DNA of 64,000 bases from JABCPE02 sp963518955 (GCA_963518955.1 CAUQKI010000001.1:288258-352257); one strand, 5' to 3'; counted from the first letter of the stretch, positions 34,712 to 43,668 are shown. Numbers and translations: made by a program. Notes: generated from the letters alone by a model not told the origin.

Positions 34712-37192
34712 TTAATCTAAATACTGTTTTTCCCAGCTTTGGACTGGTCGTTCTAGTTTTGTAGGTTTTTGTTTCTTTTGTTCCTCTTTTGGAGTTTCTT
34801 TTGGTTTTTCTTGCGGTATTTCCTCTATTTTAGCTGAAGTTTCAGATTCATTTATAGAGATGATATCCGTTTCGTTTTCAGTAGTTTCAGGTTCAGGATT
34901 TTGCTCTTTGTTTTCTGTGTCCTTGTTTTTCGTTTCATCGGCCTCTTTTTTCTTAGATGGAACTAAGAAATCTAATATTTCTTTAGCCTTTTTCCCTTCA
35001 TTGGTTCTTTCATAGTTTAGGACAATCTGCTGTAGAGAAGAAATCATTTTCTCCTTGCTCTCGCTTCTTCCGATGATGAACGCATTTAAGAGCTCAAATT
35101 TAGGAATGAGAGCATCTTTCGGATATTTTTCAATAGCTTGATTTACAATGTTCTGCGCTTCTTTGTATTTTTCTTCATTATACAGAGCATAGGCCTTTTG
35201 ATAGACTTTTTTCACCTCTTCTTCGGATTCTGTGAAATTGGTATTTCTAGGATTTTTCACGAAAATAGCATAAGGTGTATCTGGAAATTCCTGAATGATG
35301 ATATTTTTGGCTCTTTCTGCCTGATTAGGAGTTTTCTCATGATTCATGGAGAAGATGAGGTATAGAGCCTGTAGTTTTACCTCTTTTTCAGGCTGATTGT
35401 CTACCAAATCGTATAATGTTTTGGTAGCGAGAGGTGTGTTTTGGAAATAAGTTTCATACATTCTGCCTAGTTCCAGACTTGCACTATCTCGCTCCTTTTT
35501 CAGCGCTAAAATCGCTTTTTTCTCTTTTGGGATTTTTTCTGTATAGAAAGCAATTTCGAATCTCCTAGCATCAGCAGGAGTTCTGCCCAAAGCCTCATTT
35601 TCTAAATCATTTAAAGAGCTGCTCAGCTTATTATCCTCTCCATATCTCCAGTTGTCCCTCAGCGTTCTGTTTTGCCAGATTTTTCTAAATTCATTGCTTC
35701 CCTTGGCAACAGTAATTTCGTTAGCAAAATAAAATTTATTTCCCTTTTGGCTGGTAAAATTATCTTCAAATCCTTTGAAATCAGAGCTGTTGTCATAAGA
35801 AAAATAGTTTTCAAATTCCTTATTTTTCTTTTCCTTTCTCTTTGCCAGCTCTATTTTTTCTTCTTTTTCTTTCAGTTCATTGATGTGTTTCTGAAAGAAG
35901 TCATTCAGCTCATTTTCAGACATTTTGGTAAGAGCCAAAATGCTGTCATTTTTCTTGATGAGGTAGTAGTTTTTAGAAATGTTCTTGATGTTGGTGGAGA
36001 GTTCTTTTATCCTATCCTTTGTAGGAGTGTGCTCTATGACACTCACGGCACTGTCATAGTAAGCACCAGCCTTTATATAATCGCTTTTTTTGAAATGTGA
36101 ATTTCCGATTTCGTAATAAGCCAGCCCACGGACATGCGGGTCGGATATTTGCTCTCTGACGGATTTTTGGAAAAACTCATTGGCTTCGCTTTCTTTTCCT
36201 GTTTTTGCTGCCAATAGCCCTAGAGCGTAGTAAAATTCATTTTTTCTGGAAGCGTAAGTTCCTTTTTTACTTATGTTTTCCAGATATTTTTTAGCCTCTT
36301 CATAGTCTTTGTCATTGTTAAAAGTTTTGGCGATTTCTATTTGTGATTTTACTTCTAATTCAAAATCATTAGAATATTTATACGCCGTTACGAAGCTTTC
36401 TCTGGCTTCCTCCATATTTCCCAATTCCGCCAAAATCTGCCCTCGTAGATAGGCGATTCTGCTTTTTGTTTGTCGGGATTTATTGAGGACAAAAGCCTTT
36501 TCTAAATGGTCTATGGCTTCTTTTTTCCTGTTGCTATACAGCAGATTTTCTGCCTGATAAACACTCATAACCGCTTTTTGCTGTTTGGTAAGAGTATAGT
36601 TTTTATCTAAATCATAGAAAATTTCTTCTGCACGGATGTTGTTTTTCATCTTGGAGTAAATCAGCCCCTCGTATATATTCACCAAAGGAAGCCTTTTGTC
36701 CTTTGGCATAGTCTGATAAACTTGGCTGATAGCCTCTAAGGCAGAGCTTAGTTTTCCTTGATAAATACGAGATTCTATCAGGAGAAGATAAGCATTAAAA
36801 ATCTCTTTATTCTTCTGCTGTCCCCCGAAAACCATAGAGTGTTTTTCTATCGCTTTTAGGGCTTTTTCTTCTGCTTTTTGGAAATTACCAATGTTATTTT
36901 TTTGGATGGGAGAAGAGATAACATCCCCAAAGAAATTAGCGTCAAGGTCTTCTTCTTCACTGGCAGGAATCAAAGAATTTTGGCTAAAAATCTCTATGTA
37001 CCCTTCTTGGAAATTGTCTCTGTGGCTTTCTTTCTGCGATTTTAGTTCAGCTTTTAGGGCTTCTTTTCCATGGAAAAGAGTATTATAATAAGCTGTAAAA
37101 TTATGATAAGCTCTATTGACAAACTTGTTCTTTCTTGTGGAACAGCCCACAGCCAAGACAAAAACGGACAATAAGAATATGTTTTTTTTCAT
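34712..37192 (-). CDS. sprE: Type IX secretion system/gliding lipoprotein SprE (PorW)
   Basis: An 826-residue lipoprotein (lipobox FVLAVGC, Cys17) made largely of tetratricopeptide-like helical repeats. The first mature residues read NRAYHNFTAYYNTLFHGKEA, the hallmark of SprE/PorW, which is needed for type IX secretion and, in gliding species, for movement. The region at about 475-600 holds the PorW core (FYFANEITVAKGSNEFRKIW, NRTLRDNWRYG). The C-terminal 90 residues are Glu/Lys/Pro-rich and probably disordered. It places the organism among Bacteroidota with T9SS; the rest of the machinery lies outside the window. Confidence 0.92.
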   Translation of the reverse strand: MKKNIFLLSVFVLAVGCSTRKNKFVNRAYHNFTAYYNTLFHGKEALKAELKSQKESHRDNFQEGYIEIFSQNSLIPASEEEDLDANFFGDVISSPIQKNNIGNFQKAEEKALKAIEKHSMVFGGQQKNKEIFNAYLLLIESRIYQGKLSSALEAISQVYQTMPKDKRLPLVNIYEGLIYSKMKNNIRAEEIFYDLDKNYTLTKQQKAVMSVYQAENLLYSNRKKEAIDHLEKAFVLNKSRQTKSRIAYLRGQILAELGNMEEARESFVTAYKYSNDFELEVKSQIEIAKTFNNDKDYEEAKKYLENISKKGTYASRKNEFYYALGLLAAKTGKESEANEFFQKSVREQISDPHVRGLAYYEIGNSHFKKSDYIKAGAYYDSAVSVIEHTPTKDRIKELSTNIKNISKNYYLIKKNDSILALTKMSENELNDFFQKHINELKEKEEKIELAKRKEKKNKEFENYFSYDNSSDFKGFEDNFTSQKGNKFYFANEITVAKGSNEFRKIWQNRTLRDNWRYGEDNKLSSSLNDLENEALGRTPADARRFEIAFYTEKIPKEKKAILALKKERDSASLELGRMYETYFQNTPLATKTLYDLVDNQPEKEVKLQALYLIFSMNHEKTPNQAERAKNIIIQEFPDTPYAIFVKNPRNTNFTESEEEVKKVYQKAYALYNEEKYKEAQNIVNQAIEKYPKDALIPKFELLNAFIIGRSESKEKMISSLQQIVLNYERTNEGKKAKEILDFLVPSKKKEADETKNKDTENKEQNPEPETTENETDIISINESETSAKIEEIPQEKPKETPKEEQKKQKPTKLERPVQSWEKQYLD

Positions 37193-37233
37193 CGTTTATT
37201 TTAAACTCTATTATTTCGTGTTTTATTGTATAA

Positions 37234-37797
37234 TTATTCAGTTTCAGCCTTTTTTAATAAGGAATACACCACCGCCGTAGGAAGTCCCATGATGGTGTAG
37301 AAATTCCCATTTATTTTATCAATTTTTGCCATTCCCAGCCATTCCTGTATTCCGTAGCTTCCTGCTTTGTCCATCGGCTGGAATTTATCAACATAAAAAT
37401 CTATCTCCTCCTCCGAAATATCTAAAAAACTCACATCCGCCACATCGGTCTGCGTCAGGATTTTATCATGAGTTTTGATGCTTACGGCAGTGTACACTTG
37501 GTGCGTTTTCCCAGAAAGTGTTTTGAGCATTTCTTTGGCTTCCTCGCTGGATTTTGGTTTTCCTAAAATTTTATTTTCAAAAACTACCACGGTATCAGCA
37601 GTCAGAAGAATTTCAGCTTTCTCCAAACTTCGGAAAGCTTTGGCTTTCAGCTCCGAAAGAAAAGCAGCAACATCACTTGCAGGGAGATTTTCGGGATAAA
37701 TCTCATCACATTTTATATCAACAACTTCAAAATCAAATCCCAAAGAGCCGAGTAATTCCTTGCGGCGCGGCGACTGCGAACCTAAGTATAATTTCAT
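37234..37797 (-). CDS. maf: Maf family nucleoside triphosphate pyrophosphatase
   Basis: A 187-residue house-cleaning pyrophosphatase that hydrolyses non-canonical (and some canonical) nucleoside triphosphates; homologues inhibit septum formation when overproduced. The N-terminus LYLGSQSPRRKELLGSLGF and the ILLTADTVVVFENKILGKPK block are Maf signatures. The frame is open for 54 codons upstream, but that part overlaps the kdsC-like gene and is not Maf-like; the ATG at 37797 is the real start. It follows the kdsC-like gene by 11 bases in one operon with DUF2520. Confidence 0.92.
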   Translation of the reverse strand: MKLYLGSQSPRRKELLGSLGFDFEVVDIKCDEIYPENLPASDVAAFLSELKAKAFRSLEKAEILLTADTVVVFENKILGKPKSSEEAKEMLKTLSGKTHQVYTAVSIKTHDKILTQTDVADVSFLDISEEEIDFYVDKFQPMDKAGSYGIQEWLGMAKIDKINGNFYTIMGLPTAVVYSLLKKAETE

Positions 37798-37808
37798 ATT
37801 TTTTTGAT

Positions 37809-38330
37809 TTATACAGAAGCGGTATCGTCCTCCTCTGTCCATTTTCCCTGCACTTTCATCACTTGTTCTATCACATCTCGCACACAGCCTTTTCCGCCGT
37901 GGATGAGCGAAATATAATCGGCAATTTTCTTGATTTCTGGAACAGCATTGATGGGACAAGCACCGATAGCCGACAGCCTAAGCATATCATAATCAGGAAT
38001 ATCATCTCCCATTGACAAAACCTCATCGTTTTTTAAACCATATTTGTCTTTAAAATCTTCAAAATTTTGAAGTTTGTAGCTGGATTTTGGGTAATAATCC
38101 GTTATCCCTAAATAATTGAGTCTGTGTTTCACCATCGGGTCGCTTCCTCCTGTGATACAGGCGATTCTGTAGCCAGCTTTTATGGCTTTGGTCACAGCAT
38201 AGCCGTCCAAGACATTCATCGTGCGGCTCATGCTTCCATCTGGCATCAGAATGATGCTTCCATCCGTGAAAACGCCATCTACATCAAACACGAAGGCTTT
38301 TATATCTTTTAATTTTGATTTATAACTCAT
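37809..38330 (-). CDS. KdsC-like HAD phosphatase (3-deoxy-manno-octulosonate-8-phosphatase)
   Basis: A 173-residue HAD hydrolase of subclass C0. Motif I is AFVFDVDGVFTDGSI with both catalytic Asp residues, motif II IACITGG, and motif IV SMGDDIPDYDML. Length and motifs fit KdsC, which removes phosphate from Kdo-8-phosphate in lipopolysaccharide inner core biosynthesis; close relatives in sialic acid synthesis cannot be excluded. The start overlaps the DUF2520 gene by 11 bases. Confidence 0.85.
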   Translation of the reverse strand: MSYKSKLKDIKAFVFDVDGVFTDGSIILMPDGSMSRTMNVLDGYAVTKAIKAGYRIACITGGSDPMVKHRLNYLGITDYYPKSSYKLQNFEDFKDKYGLKNDEVLSMGDDIPDYDMLRLSAIGACPINAVPEIKKIADYISLIHGGKGCVRDVIEQVMKVQGKWTEEDDTASV

Positions 38331-39072
38331 ACATTTTTTTTATCGATTGGTTCATTATTTTATAAATTTCTCTCTGTTCATCGTTTTCCAAGAGAGTTTC
38401 GTGCATTTGTAATATTTTTTGGTCGTTCCTTCTGGCAGGCCCTGTCTGGGCATCTTTTGGGTTGATAGAATGGATTTTATCAACGGTTTCTTCTATCAGC
38501 GGAAGAAAATACTCAAAAGGAATGTCTTGGCTGTCAGAAATTTCTTTTGCTCTGGCAAAAAGATGATTGACAAAATTACAAGAAAAAACAGCCGTGAGAT
38601 GAATGTATTTTCTTTTTTCATCATCTACGAGCATGGCTTTTGAGGAAATTTTTTTGGCTAAATTCATCAAAATTTCCTTGTCGTTTTCATTTTCAGCATC
38701 GATGAAAAATGGGATTTTGGAATAGTCCAGTTTTTTCTCCTTTGAAAAAGTCTGCAAAGGATAGAAACTCGCCTTTCGGTATTCTCCAGCCAGAATTTCC
38801 ATTCGGGTAGAGCCAGAAGTGTGGGCTACGAGGCTGTTTTTGTCCGTGATGATTTTGGAAACTTCACCGATGGCATCATCTTTCACCGCGATAATGTATA
38901 AATCCGCAGGTTCTAAACGCTCTGTAGAATACGAAATCCCAAGCTCGGAGGATATTTTCTCCAAACTTGCCTCATTCCTGCCGAAAAGTTGTTTTACAGG
39001 AATTTGGTTTTCCGTAAAAGCTTTCGCCAGATGGTAGGCAACATTCCCAGAACCGATAATAACTATTTGCAT
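38320..39072 (-). CDS. Rossmann-like and DUF2520 domain protein
   Basis: A 250-residue protein. The N-terminal half (1-115) is an NAD(P)-type Rossmann domain (VIIGSGNVAYHLAKAF, LYIIAVKDDAIGEVSKII, LVAHTSGSTRMEIL); the C-terminal half is DUF2520, helical, with AVFSCNFVNHLFARAKEI and INPKDAQTGPARRND. The reaction is unknown, but the fold resembles small NADP-dependent oxidoreductases. Flavobacterial orthologues sit next to kdsC and maf, as here. The start codon is 4 bases from a -7 element. Confidence 0.88.
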   Translation of the reverse strand: MQIVIIGSGNVAYHLAKAFTENQIPVKQLFGRNEASLEKISSELGISYSTERLEPADLYIIAVKDDAIGEVSKIITDKNSLVAHTSGSTRMEILAGEYRKASFYPLQTFSKEKKLDYSKIPFFIDAENENDKEILMNLAKKISSKAMLVDDEKRKYIHLTAVFSCNFVNHLFARAKEISDSQDIPFEYFLPLIEETVDKIHSINPKDAQTGPARRNDQKILQMHETLLENDEQREIYKIMNQSIKKMYEL

Positions 39073-39076
39073 TCCA

Positions 39077-39084
39077 CAAAAATA
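39077..39084 (-). promoter_or_regulatory. Putative -7 element of the DUF2520-kdsC-maf operon, leaderless arrangement
   Basis: TATTTTTG on the minus strand, followed by TGGA and the ATG at 39072. No good -33 element is visible. Confidence 0.5.
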
Positions 39085-39119
39085 AGAGAAAATTTTGTGA
39101 AAAGATTGTTTTTAAGAAA

Positions 39120-39127
39120 TATCTTTG
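39120..39127 (+). promoter_or_regulatory. Putative -7 element of the 158-residue lipoprotein gene
   Basis: TATCTTTG, with TTTG at 39094-39097 22 bases upstream. It lies 35 bases before the ATG at 39163 and is divergent from the DUF2520 promoter. Confidence 0.5.
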
Positions 39128-39162
39128 TAAGGTTGAATAAAATAAGTGAAATAATCTGAAAA

Positions 39163-39639
39163 ATGAGAAAAATACTATTGTTTTTTATATGTATGTCTTG
39201 TATTAAACCAAATAAAACCGAAAATAACATATATACGGACACAAAAGAGCTTGAAAAATATATAAATCTACCTGTTGCCATTCAAAAAGCAGAATATGAA
39301 ATATCCAAAACGAAACTTGGAGAACTCAGCCAAGATTGCAGCCAAATTATTGAAATATATGCAGTAATAAAATTTTCAAACCAAGATTATAAAACAATTT
39401 TCAAATCTGCTGATAAGAAGCATAACTTTCCTTTAATAGTGAAAAAAGAATATTGTAGAGACTGGTATCCTCCTTATGTGAAGAAATTTTTTGTGAAAGA
39501 TAGCAACGAATTATTCAAAATAAATTCTGCTATTTATGAAGAAAATAATTTTTTAAAAGAAAATACAAAAGGAAACCTTATATTTTTCCCTGTTGAAAAT
39601 AATACGATCTGCTGCATCGCATCTATTTGTGAAAAATAA
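39163..39639 (+). CDS. Hypothetical lipoprotein
   Basis: A 158-residue protein with a very short lipoprotein signal (ILLFFICMSC, Cys13). The mature domain is mixed alpha-beta and Lys-rich, with four further Cys residues (SQDCS, KEYCRDW, and the terminal TICCIASICEK). No family was recognised. It begins a two-gene + strand pair inserted between minus-strand housekeeping operons, suggesting an accessory position. Confidence 0.65.
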   Translation: MRKILLFFICMSCIKPNKTENNIYTDTKELEKYINLPVAIQKAEYEISKTKLGELSQDCSQIIEIYAVIKFSNQDYKTIFKSADKKHNFPLIVKKEYCRDWYPPYVKKFFVKDSNELFKINSAIYEENNFLKENTKGNLIFFPVENNTICCIASICEK

Positions 39640-39668
39640 ATTTTGATTTTATATAATTCTAAAAAGCA

Positions 39669-40286
39669 ATGAAAACCACAGAACTGAACAAAATTATAAA
39701 AGAAATAAAATTCACAGATAAGTTTATTAAAAATGGAAGAATGGCTTATTACATAATAAAAGATAAGTCTGGAGCATCTGTTTTAATTGGTTTTTATTTA
39801 GATTCATTAACAGACAAAGATGCTTTTTTCTTACAATATTTTGTCCAGTGTTTATATGTTCCGTTTTCAACATATAATTTCAGTTTAGGCGAGAGAATAG
39901 GAAATCATTGGAAAAAAGAAGAAATAAATGACATAAATTTATCTTTACAGAATTTCAAAAAGTTCAAAACTCTCAACTCTTTTGAAGACATTATACCCTA
40001 TATATTAAATAATTCTTACTATGGGCATGAAATAGGAAGAGATGAATATTTAGCATATACATATTTTATACTTGGAAAATATTCTGAAGCATTACAAAAT
40101 ATAGAAAAAATAACGGCTTTAAAAAAGCATGAAAATGCAGAATGGTTCAAAAAAGATATTCAAAAAGCTGAACTAATAAAAGAGTATATTATAAAAAATG
40201 ATTATGATAGCGGTATTTGCCAGCTTTTAAAATGGCAAAATGAAACAATAACAGCACTAAAACAACCGGAACTTCTCCTTGTTTAA
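39669..40286 (+). CDS. Hypothetical cytosolic protein (DUF4304-like appearance)
   Basis: A 205-residue protein without signal or membrane segment. The N-terminal half alternates short helices and strands (FFLQYFVQCLYVPFSTYNFS, SLGERIG), recalling DUF4304 immunity-type proteins; the similarity is only suggestive. The C-terminal half is helical with a TPR-like pair (YLAYTYFILGKYSEALQNIE). It is 29 bases after the lipoprotein gene and its stop overlaps the end of the convergent Smr gene by 4 bases, with no terminator between. Strongly AT-rich. Confidence 0.6.
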   Translation: MKTTELNKIIKEIKFTDKFIKNGRMAYYIIKDKSGASVLIGFYLDSLTDKDAFFLQYFVQCLYVPFSTYNFSLGERIGNHWKKEEINDINLSLQNFKKFKTLNSFEDIIPYILNNSYYGHEIGRDEYLAYTYFILGKYSEALQNIEKITALKKHENAEWFKKDIQKAELIKEYIIKNDYDSGICQLLKWQNETITALKQPELLLV

Positions 40287-40777
40287 AAAAATATCACCTC
40301 CACCGAAGCAGACTGATGCTTGAAAAATTCATTTTCCTCAAATTCTATCCCAGTGTAACCTCGCAGCATATCATAGACCAGCTCTTGCAGGACGCCTTCG
40401 CCCAGTCCGTGGATGATTTCCAGCCGTTTTATTTTATTTGCTTTGCAGAAGTCCAAAACCTCCATTAGTCGCTCTTTTTGGATGAAAAGCCGTTCCCAAG
40501 AGTCATATTCATTAGGATTTTTCACTAATTGATCAAAGTGAAGGTCTATTTTCATCGCGTTTTTTTGGTGCTTTTGGGAAATATTTTTTTTCGTTTCTTC
40601 TTTTTTGGTCAAAGGAACTTCATCATAAATCAAATTTCCGCGCAAAACAAGCTGAACCAAAGGATATTCGTGCCGAAAACCATGCGAATCCTCAAAAACC
40701 GCTGTTTTATCCTTTACCGAGACCAGAGTTCCTTCCAAATCCTCATCAATCACCGAAACTTTATCGCCTATTTTCAT
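40283..40777 (-). CDS. Smr domain protein with N-terminal beta domain
   Basis: A 164-residue protein. The first 45 residues form a small beta barrel (IGDKVSVIDEDLEGTLVSVK), then a linker of charged residues, then an Smr domain with IDLHFDQLV, the EIIHGLGEGVLQELVYDML motif and a C-terminal strand SVEVIFF. Smr domains act as nicking endonucleases or RNases; the motif H-G-x-G is present. The Bacteroidota version (DUF2027-type family) is shorter here than MutS2. It starts 4 bases after the phosphoesterase stop. Confidence 0.82.
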   Translation of the reverse strand: MKIGDKVSVIDEDLEGTLVSVKDKTAVFEDSHGFRHEYPLVQLVLRGNLIYDEVPLTKKEETKKNISQKHQKNAMKIDLHFDQLVKNPNEYDSWERLFIQKERLMEVLDFCKANKIKRLEIIHGLGEGVLQELVYDMLRGYTGIEFEENEFFKHQSASVEVIFF

Positions 40778-40781
40778 AATT

Positions 40782-41276
40782 TTATCTTGTGCCGAGTTCT
40801 ATTACTTCCAAATCTTTTATCTCCTGCCTATCTATCACGAATCTCATCATCGTTCTTACCTTGTGCCAGCCCACATTTCCACACGCGCCAGGGTTGAGGT
40901 GCAGCAGTCCCAAATCTTGGTCAAACATAACTTTCAAAATATGAGAATGCCCAGAGATAAAGAGTTTTGGCGGGTGCTGGAGAAGTTCTGCTTTGATGCT
41001 GGGAGTGTATTTTTTGGGATAGCCGCCGATGTGCGTCATCAAAACTTCCACTTCCTCGCAGGTAAATCTCAGTATTTCTGGAAATTGTTTCCGTATTCCT
41101 GCGTCATCTATGTTCCCAAAGACACCTTTCAGAGGCTTTACGGCGCTGAGGCTGTCTATTACTTCCTGATTTCCAAAATCTCCTGCATGCCATACCTCAT
41201 CCGCCTGTGAGGCGTAGTCCAAAATACGATTATCCATATAAGAATGCGTGTCCGAGAGAAGTAATATTTTTTTCAT
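40782..41276 (-). CDS. YfcE/MJ0936 family metallophosphoesterase
   Basis: A 164-residue calcineurin-like phosphodiesterase. All metal motifs are visible: LLLSDTHSYMD, WHAGDFGN, GVFGNIDDAG, LMTHIGGYP and ISGHSHI. The physiological substrate is not known for most members. The frame extends upstream to 41303, but that extra part contains the -7 element of its own promoter, and the ATG at 41276 gives the standard MKKILLLSDTHS start. It is divergent from truA. Confidence 0.88.
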   Translation of the reverse strand: MKKILLLSDTHSYMDNRILDYASQADEVWHAGDFGNQEVIDSLSAVKPLKGVFGNIDDAGIRKQFPEILRFTCEEVEVLMTHIGGYPKKYTPSIKAELLQHPPKLFISGHSHILKVMFDQDLGLLHLNPGACGNVGWHKVRTMMRFVIDRQEIKDLEVIELGTR

Positions 41277-41300
41277 TGCTAAATGACCACCAAAACGAGG

Positions 41301-41308
41301 CAAATGTA
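41301..41308 (-). promoter_or_regulatory. Putative -7 element of the phosphoesterase-Smr operon
   Basis: TACATTTG on the minus strand, 24 bases before the ATG at 41276. Confidence 0.5.
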
Positions 41309-41347
41309 ATAGAAATTTACGATTTTTGCAGTCTTAAATTGCAAATT

Positions 41348-42088
41348 ATGCGGTATTTTATAGAATTTTCCTACAATGGAACTCATTTTTTTGGCTATCA
41401 GATACAGCCAAAGCAGATTACCGTGCAGGAAGTCTTAGAAAAAGCCCTCTCAACACTACTGAGAGAAGACATAAAAACCACAGGCGCAGGTCGCACCGAT
41501 ACCAGCGTACATGCACGAAAGATATTTGCCCACTTTGATACAGACCAGCCTATCAGCGCGGATTTAGTGAAGAGGCTGAACGCTTTTCTCCCGCCGAGCA
41601 TCGCCATTAAGAGAATTTTTCAGGTTGAAGAAGAAATGCACGCGAGATTTAGTGCTGTTTATAGAACTTATGAATATCATATTTCATTAGAAAAAGACCC
41701 TTTCACAGAGGCTTTTTCGTGGCAGATGTGGAGACAAAAACTTGATGTAGAAAAAATGAACGAAGCGTGTAAAATCCTCTTTGAATACGAAGATTTTACC
41801 AGTTTTTCTAAACTGCACACGGATGTAAAAACGAATAATTGTAAAATTTATCACGCCCAGTGGAACCAAAAAGGCAGCAGCCTTGTTTTTACGATCTCGG
41901 CTAATCGTTTTTTGAGAAATATGGTCAGGGCTATCGTGGGAACATTGGTGGAAGTAGGTTTAGGAAAAATAAAACCAGAGGATCTACATGACATCATCCA
42001 AGCCAAATACCGTAATAAAGCAGGTGCCTCCGCTCCCGCACACGGACTCTATCTCGTAGATGTGGGATACAAAGAAATGGATAAATAG
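41348..42088 (+). CDS. truA: tRNA pseudouridine(38-40) synthase TruA
   Basis: A 246-residue enzyme that makes pseudouridine in the anticodon stem-loop. The N-terminus YFIEFSYNGTHFFGYQIQP is typical, and the catalytic Asp51 lies in GAGRTDTSVHARKIFAHFDT. The C-terminal half has YTRFSANRF-like LVFTISANRFLRNMVRAIVG. The frame is open upstream to 41207, but that stretch overlaps the divergent promoter and is not TruA-like. The GH3-like gene starts 35 bases after the stop. Confidence 0.94.
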   Translation: MRYFIEFSYNGTHFFGYQIQPKQITVQEVLEKALSTLLREDIKTTGAGRTDTSVHARKIFAHFDTDQPISADLVKRLNAFLPPSIAIKRIFQVEEEMHARFSAVYRTYEYHISLEKDPFTEAFSWQMWRQKLDVEKMNEACKILFEYEDFTSFSKLHTDVKTNNCKIYHAQWNQKGSSLVFTISANRFLRNMVRAIVGTLVEVGLGKIKPEDLHDIIQAKYRNKAGASAPAHGLYLVDVGYKEMDK

Positions 42089-42110
42089 GGCAGAAATTTT
42101 AAAATATTCT

Positions 42111-42118
42111 TACCTTTG
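42111..42118 (+). promoter_or_regulatory. Putative -7 element of the GH3-like gene, leaderless arrangement
   Basis: TACCTTTG, then TCACT and the ATG at 42124. No clear -33 TTTG. Confidence 0.5.
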
Positions 42119-42123
42119 TCACT

Positions 42124-43638
42124 ATGGCATTTAATTCTATTTTAAATAAAATATTCAATCTTTTCATTCTCAGAAGAATGGAAGGAATCAACCAGTTTAT
42201 CGAACATCCTATCGAGACTCAGCAGAGAGTTTTGTTTTCCCTGCTTTCCCAAGCGAAAAATACGGAATATGGAAAACTTCATCATTTTGAAGAAATTAAG
42301 TCTTATGAGGATTTCAATAAGCAGGTTCCTATCGTGTCATACGAGGATTTTGAACCTTTTATAGAGAAGGCGAGACAGGGAAATCCTGATGTTTTTTGGC
42401 CTGGGAAAATAAAACATTTCGCGAAATCATCTGGAACGACTAACGCAAAGAGCAAATTTATCCCAATTTCAGATGAAAGCCTTCAAAACTGCCACTATAA
42501 GGCAGGGAAAGACCTTTTGGCGATTTATATTAACAATCATAGAGACAGCAATTTATTTAAATTTAAAAATCTAAGATTAGGCGGAAGTGCCGAACTTTAT
42601 GAAAGTTTTGGAACGAAATTCGGCGATTTATCAGCGATTTTGATAGAAAATCTGCCTTTTTGGGTAGAGAGAACCACCACGCCGAGCAGAGAAGTTTCCC
42701 TCATGTCCGAATGGGAAACCAAACTAAAAGCCATAGTTTCAGAAGTAAAAAATAAAGATGTGGGAAGCCTCACGGGAGTTCCCAGTTGGATGATGGTGCT
42801 TCTGCAAAGGGTTTTGAAAGACACAGGAAAGAAATCTATTTCTGAAGTCTGGCCAAATCTGGAAGTGTTTTTCCATGGCGGGATTAGTTTTGTGCCGTAT
42901 AGAGAGCAATATAAACAGCTGATAGGCAGGGATATCCGTTATTATGAAATCTATAATGCTTCGGAAGGATTTTTCGGAATTCAAGACCGATTTGGCAGCG
43001 ATGAAATGCTTCTCATGCTGGATTATGGAATTTTCTATGAATTTATCCCAATGGATACTTTTGGGACAGAAAACGCAAAAGCTGTTTCGCTGGAAAATGT
43101 AGAATTAGGGAAAAATTACGCAGTCGTTATCACCACTAATGGAGGGCTTTGGCGCTATCTAATAGGCGATACGATAAGATTTACAGACCTGAAACCATTT
43201 AGATTTAAAATTTCGGGAAGAACCAAACATTATATCAATGCATTCGGCGAGGAACTGATGATAGACAATGTGGAAACAGCCCTTTCTAAGGCTTGCCAAG
43301 AAACTAATGCGAAAATCACGGATTACACAGGTGCGCCAGTCTATATGAAAGATGGCGAATCTGGCAGCCACGAATGGATGATAGAGTTTTCCACAGAGCC
43401 GAATGATTTTGGGCGTTTTTCTGAAATCTTTGATGAAACACTGAAATCCTTAAACTCTGATTATGAGGCGAAAAGATACAATAACATGACCCTGAAACCG
43501 CCGATTATCCATAAAGCGAGAACTAATCTCTTCTACGACTGGATGGCATCTCGTGGGAAGCTGGGCGGGCAGAATAAAGTCCCGCGCCTCAGCAATGACA
43601 GACAATACATAGAACCTCTTTTAGAAGAGAATAAATAA
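42124..43638 (+). CDS. GH3 auxin-responsive promoter family protein (acyl-adenylating)
   Basis: A 504-residue member of the ANL-related GH3 family. Plant GH3 enzymes conjugate auxin or jasmonate to amino acids; bacterial members are widespread in Bacteroidota and their substrates are not known. The nucleotide-binding motif I is KHFAKSSGTTNAKSKFIPIS, motif II is YEIYNASEGFFGIQD, and motif III is VVITTNGGLWRYLIGDTIRF. All three are intact. An acyl-adenylation step followed by amide or thioester formation is the likely chemistry. It is followed by its own terminator. Confidence 0.88.
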   Translation: MAFNSILNKIFNLFILRRMEGINQFIEHPIETQQRVLFSLLSQAKNTEYGKLHHFEEIKSYEDFNKQVPIVSYEDFEPFIEKARQGNPDVFWPGKIKHFAKSSGTTNAKSKFIPISDESLQNCHYKAGKDLLAIYINNHRDSNLFKFKNLRLGGSAELYESFGTKFGDLSAILIENLPFWVERTTTPSREVSLMSEWETKLKAIVSEVKNKDVGSLTGVPSWMMVLLQRVLKDTGKKSISEVWPNLEVFFHGGISFVPYREQYKQLIGRDIRYYEIYNASEGFFGIQDRFGSDEMLLMLDYGIFYEFIPMDTFGTENAKAVSLENVELGKNYAVVITTNGGLWRYLIGDTIRFTDLKPFRFKISGRTKHYINAFGEELMIDNVETALSKACQETNAKITDYTGAPVYMKDGESGSHEWMIEFSTEPNDFGRFSEIFDETLKSLNSDYEAKRYNNMTLKPPIIHKARTNLFYDWMASRGKLGGQNKVPRLSNDRQYIEPLLEENK

Positions 43639-43639
43639 T

Positions 43640-43668
43640 AAAAACTCCTTTTAAAAGGGAGTTTTTTG
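43640..43668 (+). terminator. Rho-independent terminator of the GH3-like gene
   Basis: AAAAACTCC at 43640-43648 pairs with GGAGTTTTT at 43658-43666, with a T-tract to 43667. Confidence 0.8.

Noticed and set aside
37798..37959. Upstream extension of the maf frame
   Set aside because: The extra 54 codons overlap the kdsC-like gene and do not resemble Maf; the ATG at 37797 gives the normal N-terminus.
41207..41347. Upstream extension of the truA frame
   Set aside because: It runs through the divergent phosphoesterase start and promoter; TruA begins at 41348 by similarity of its N-terminus.
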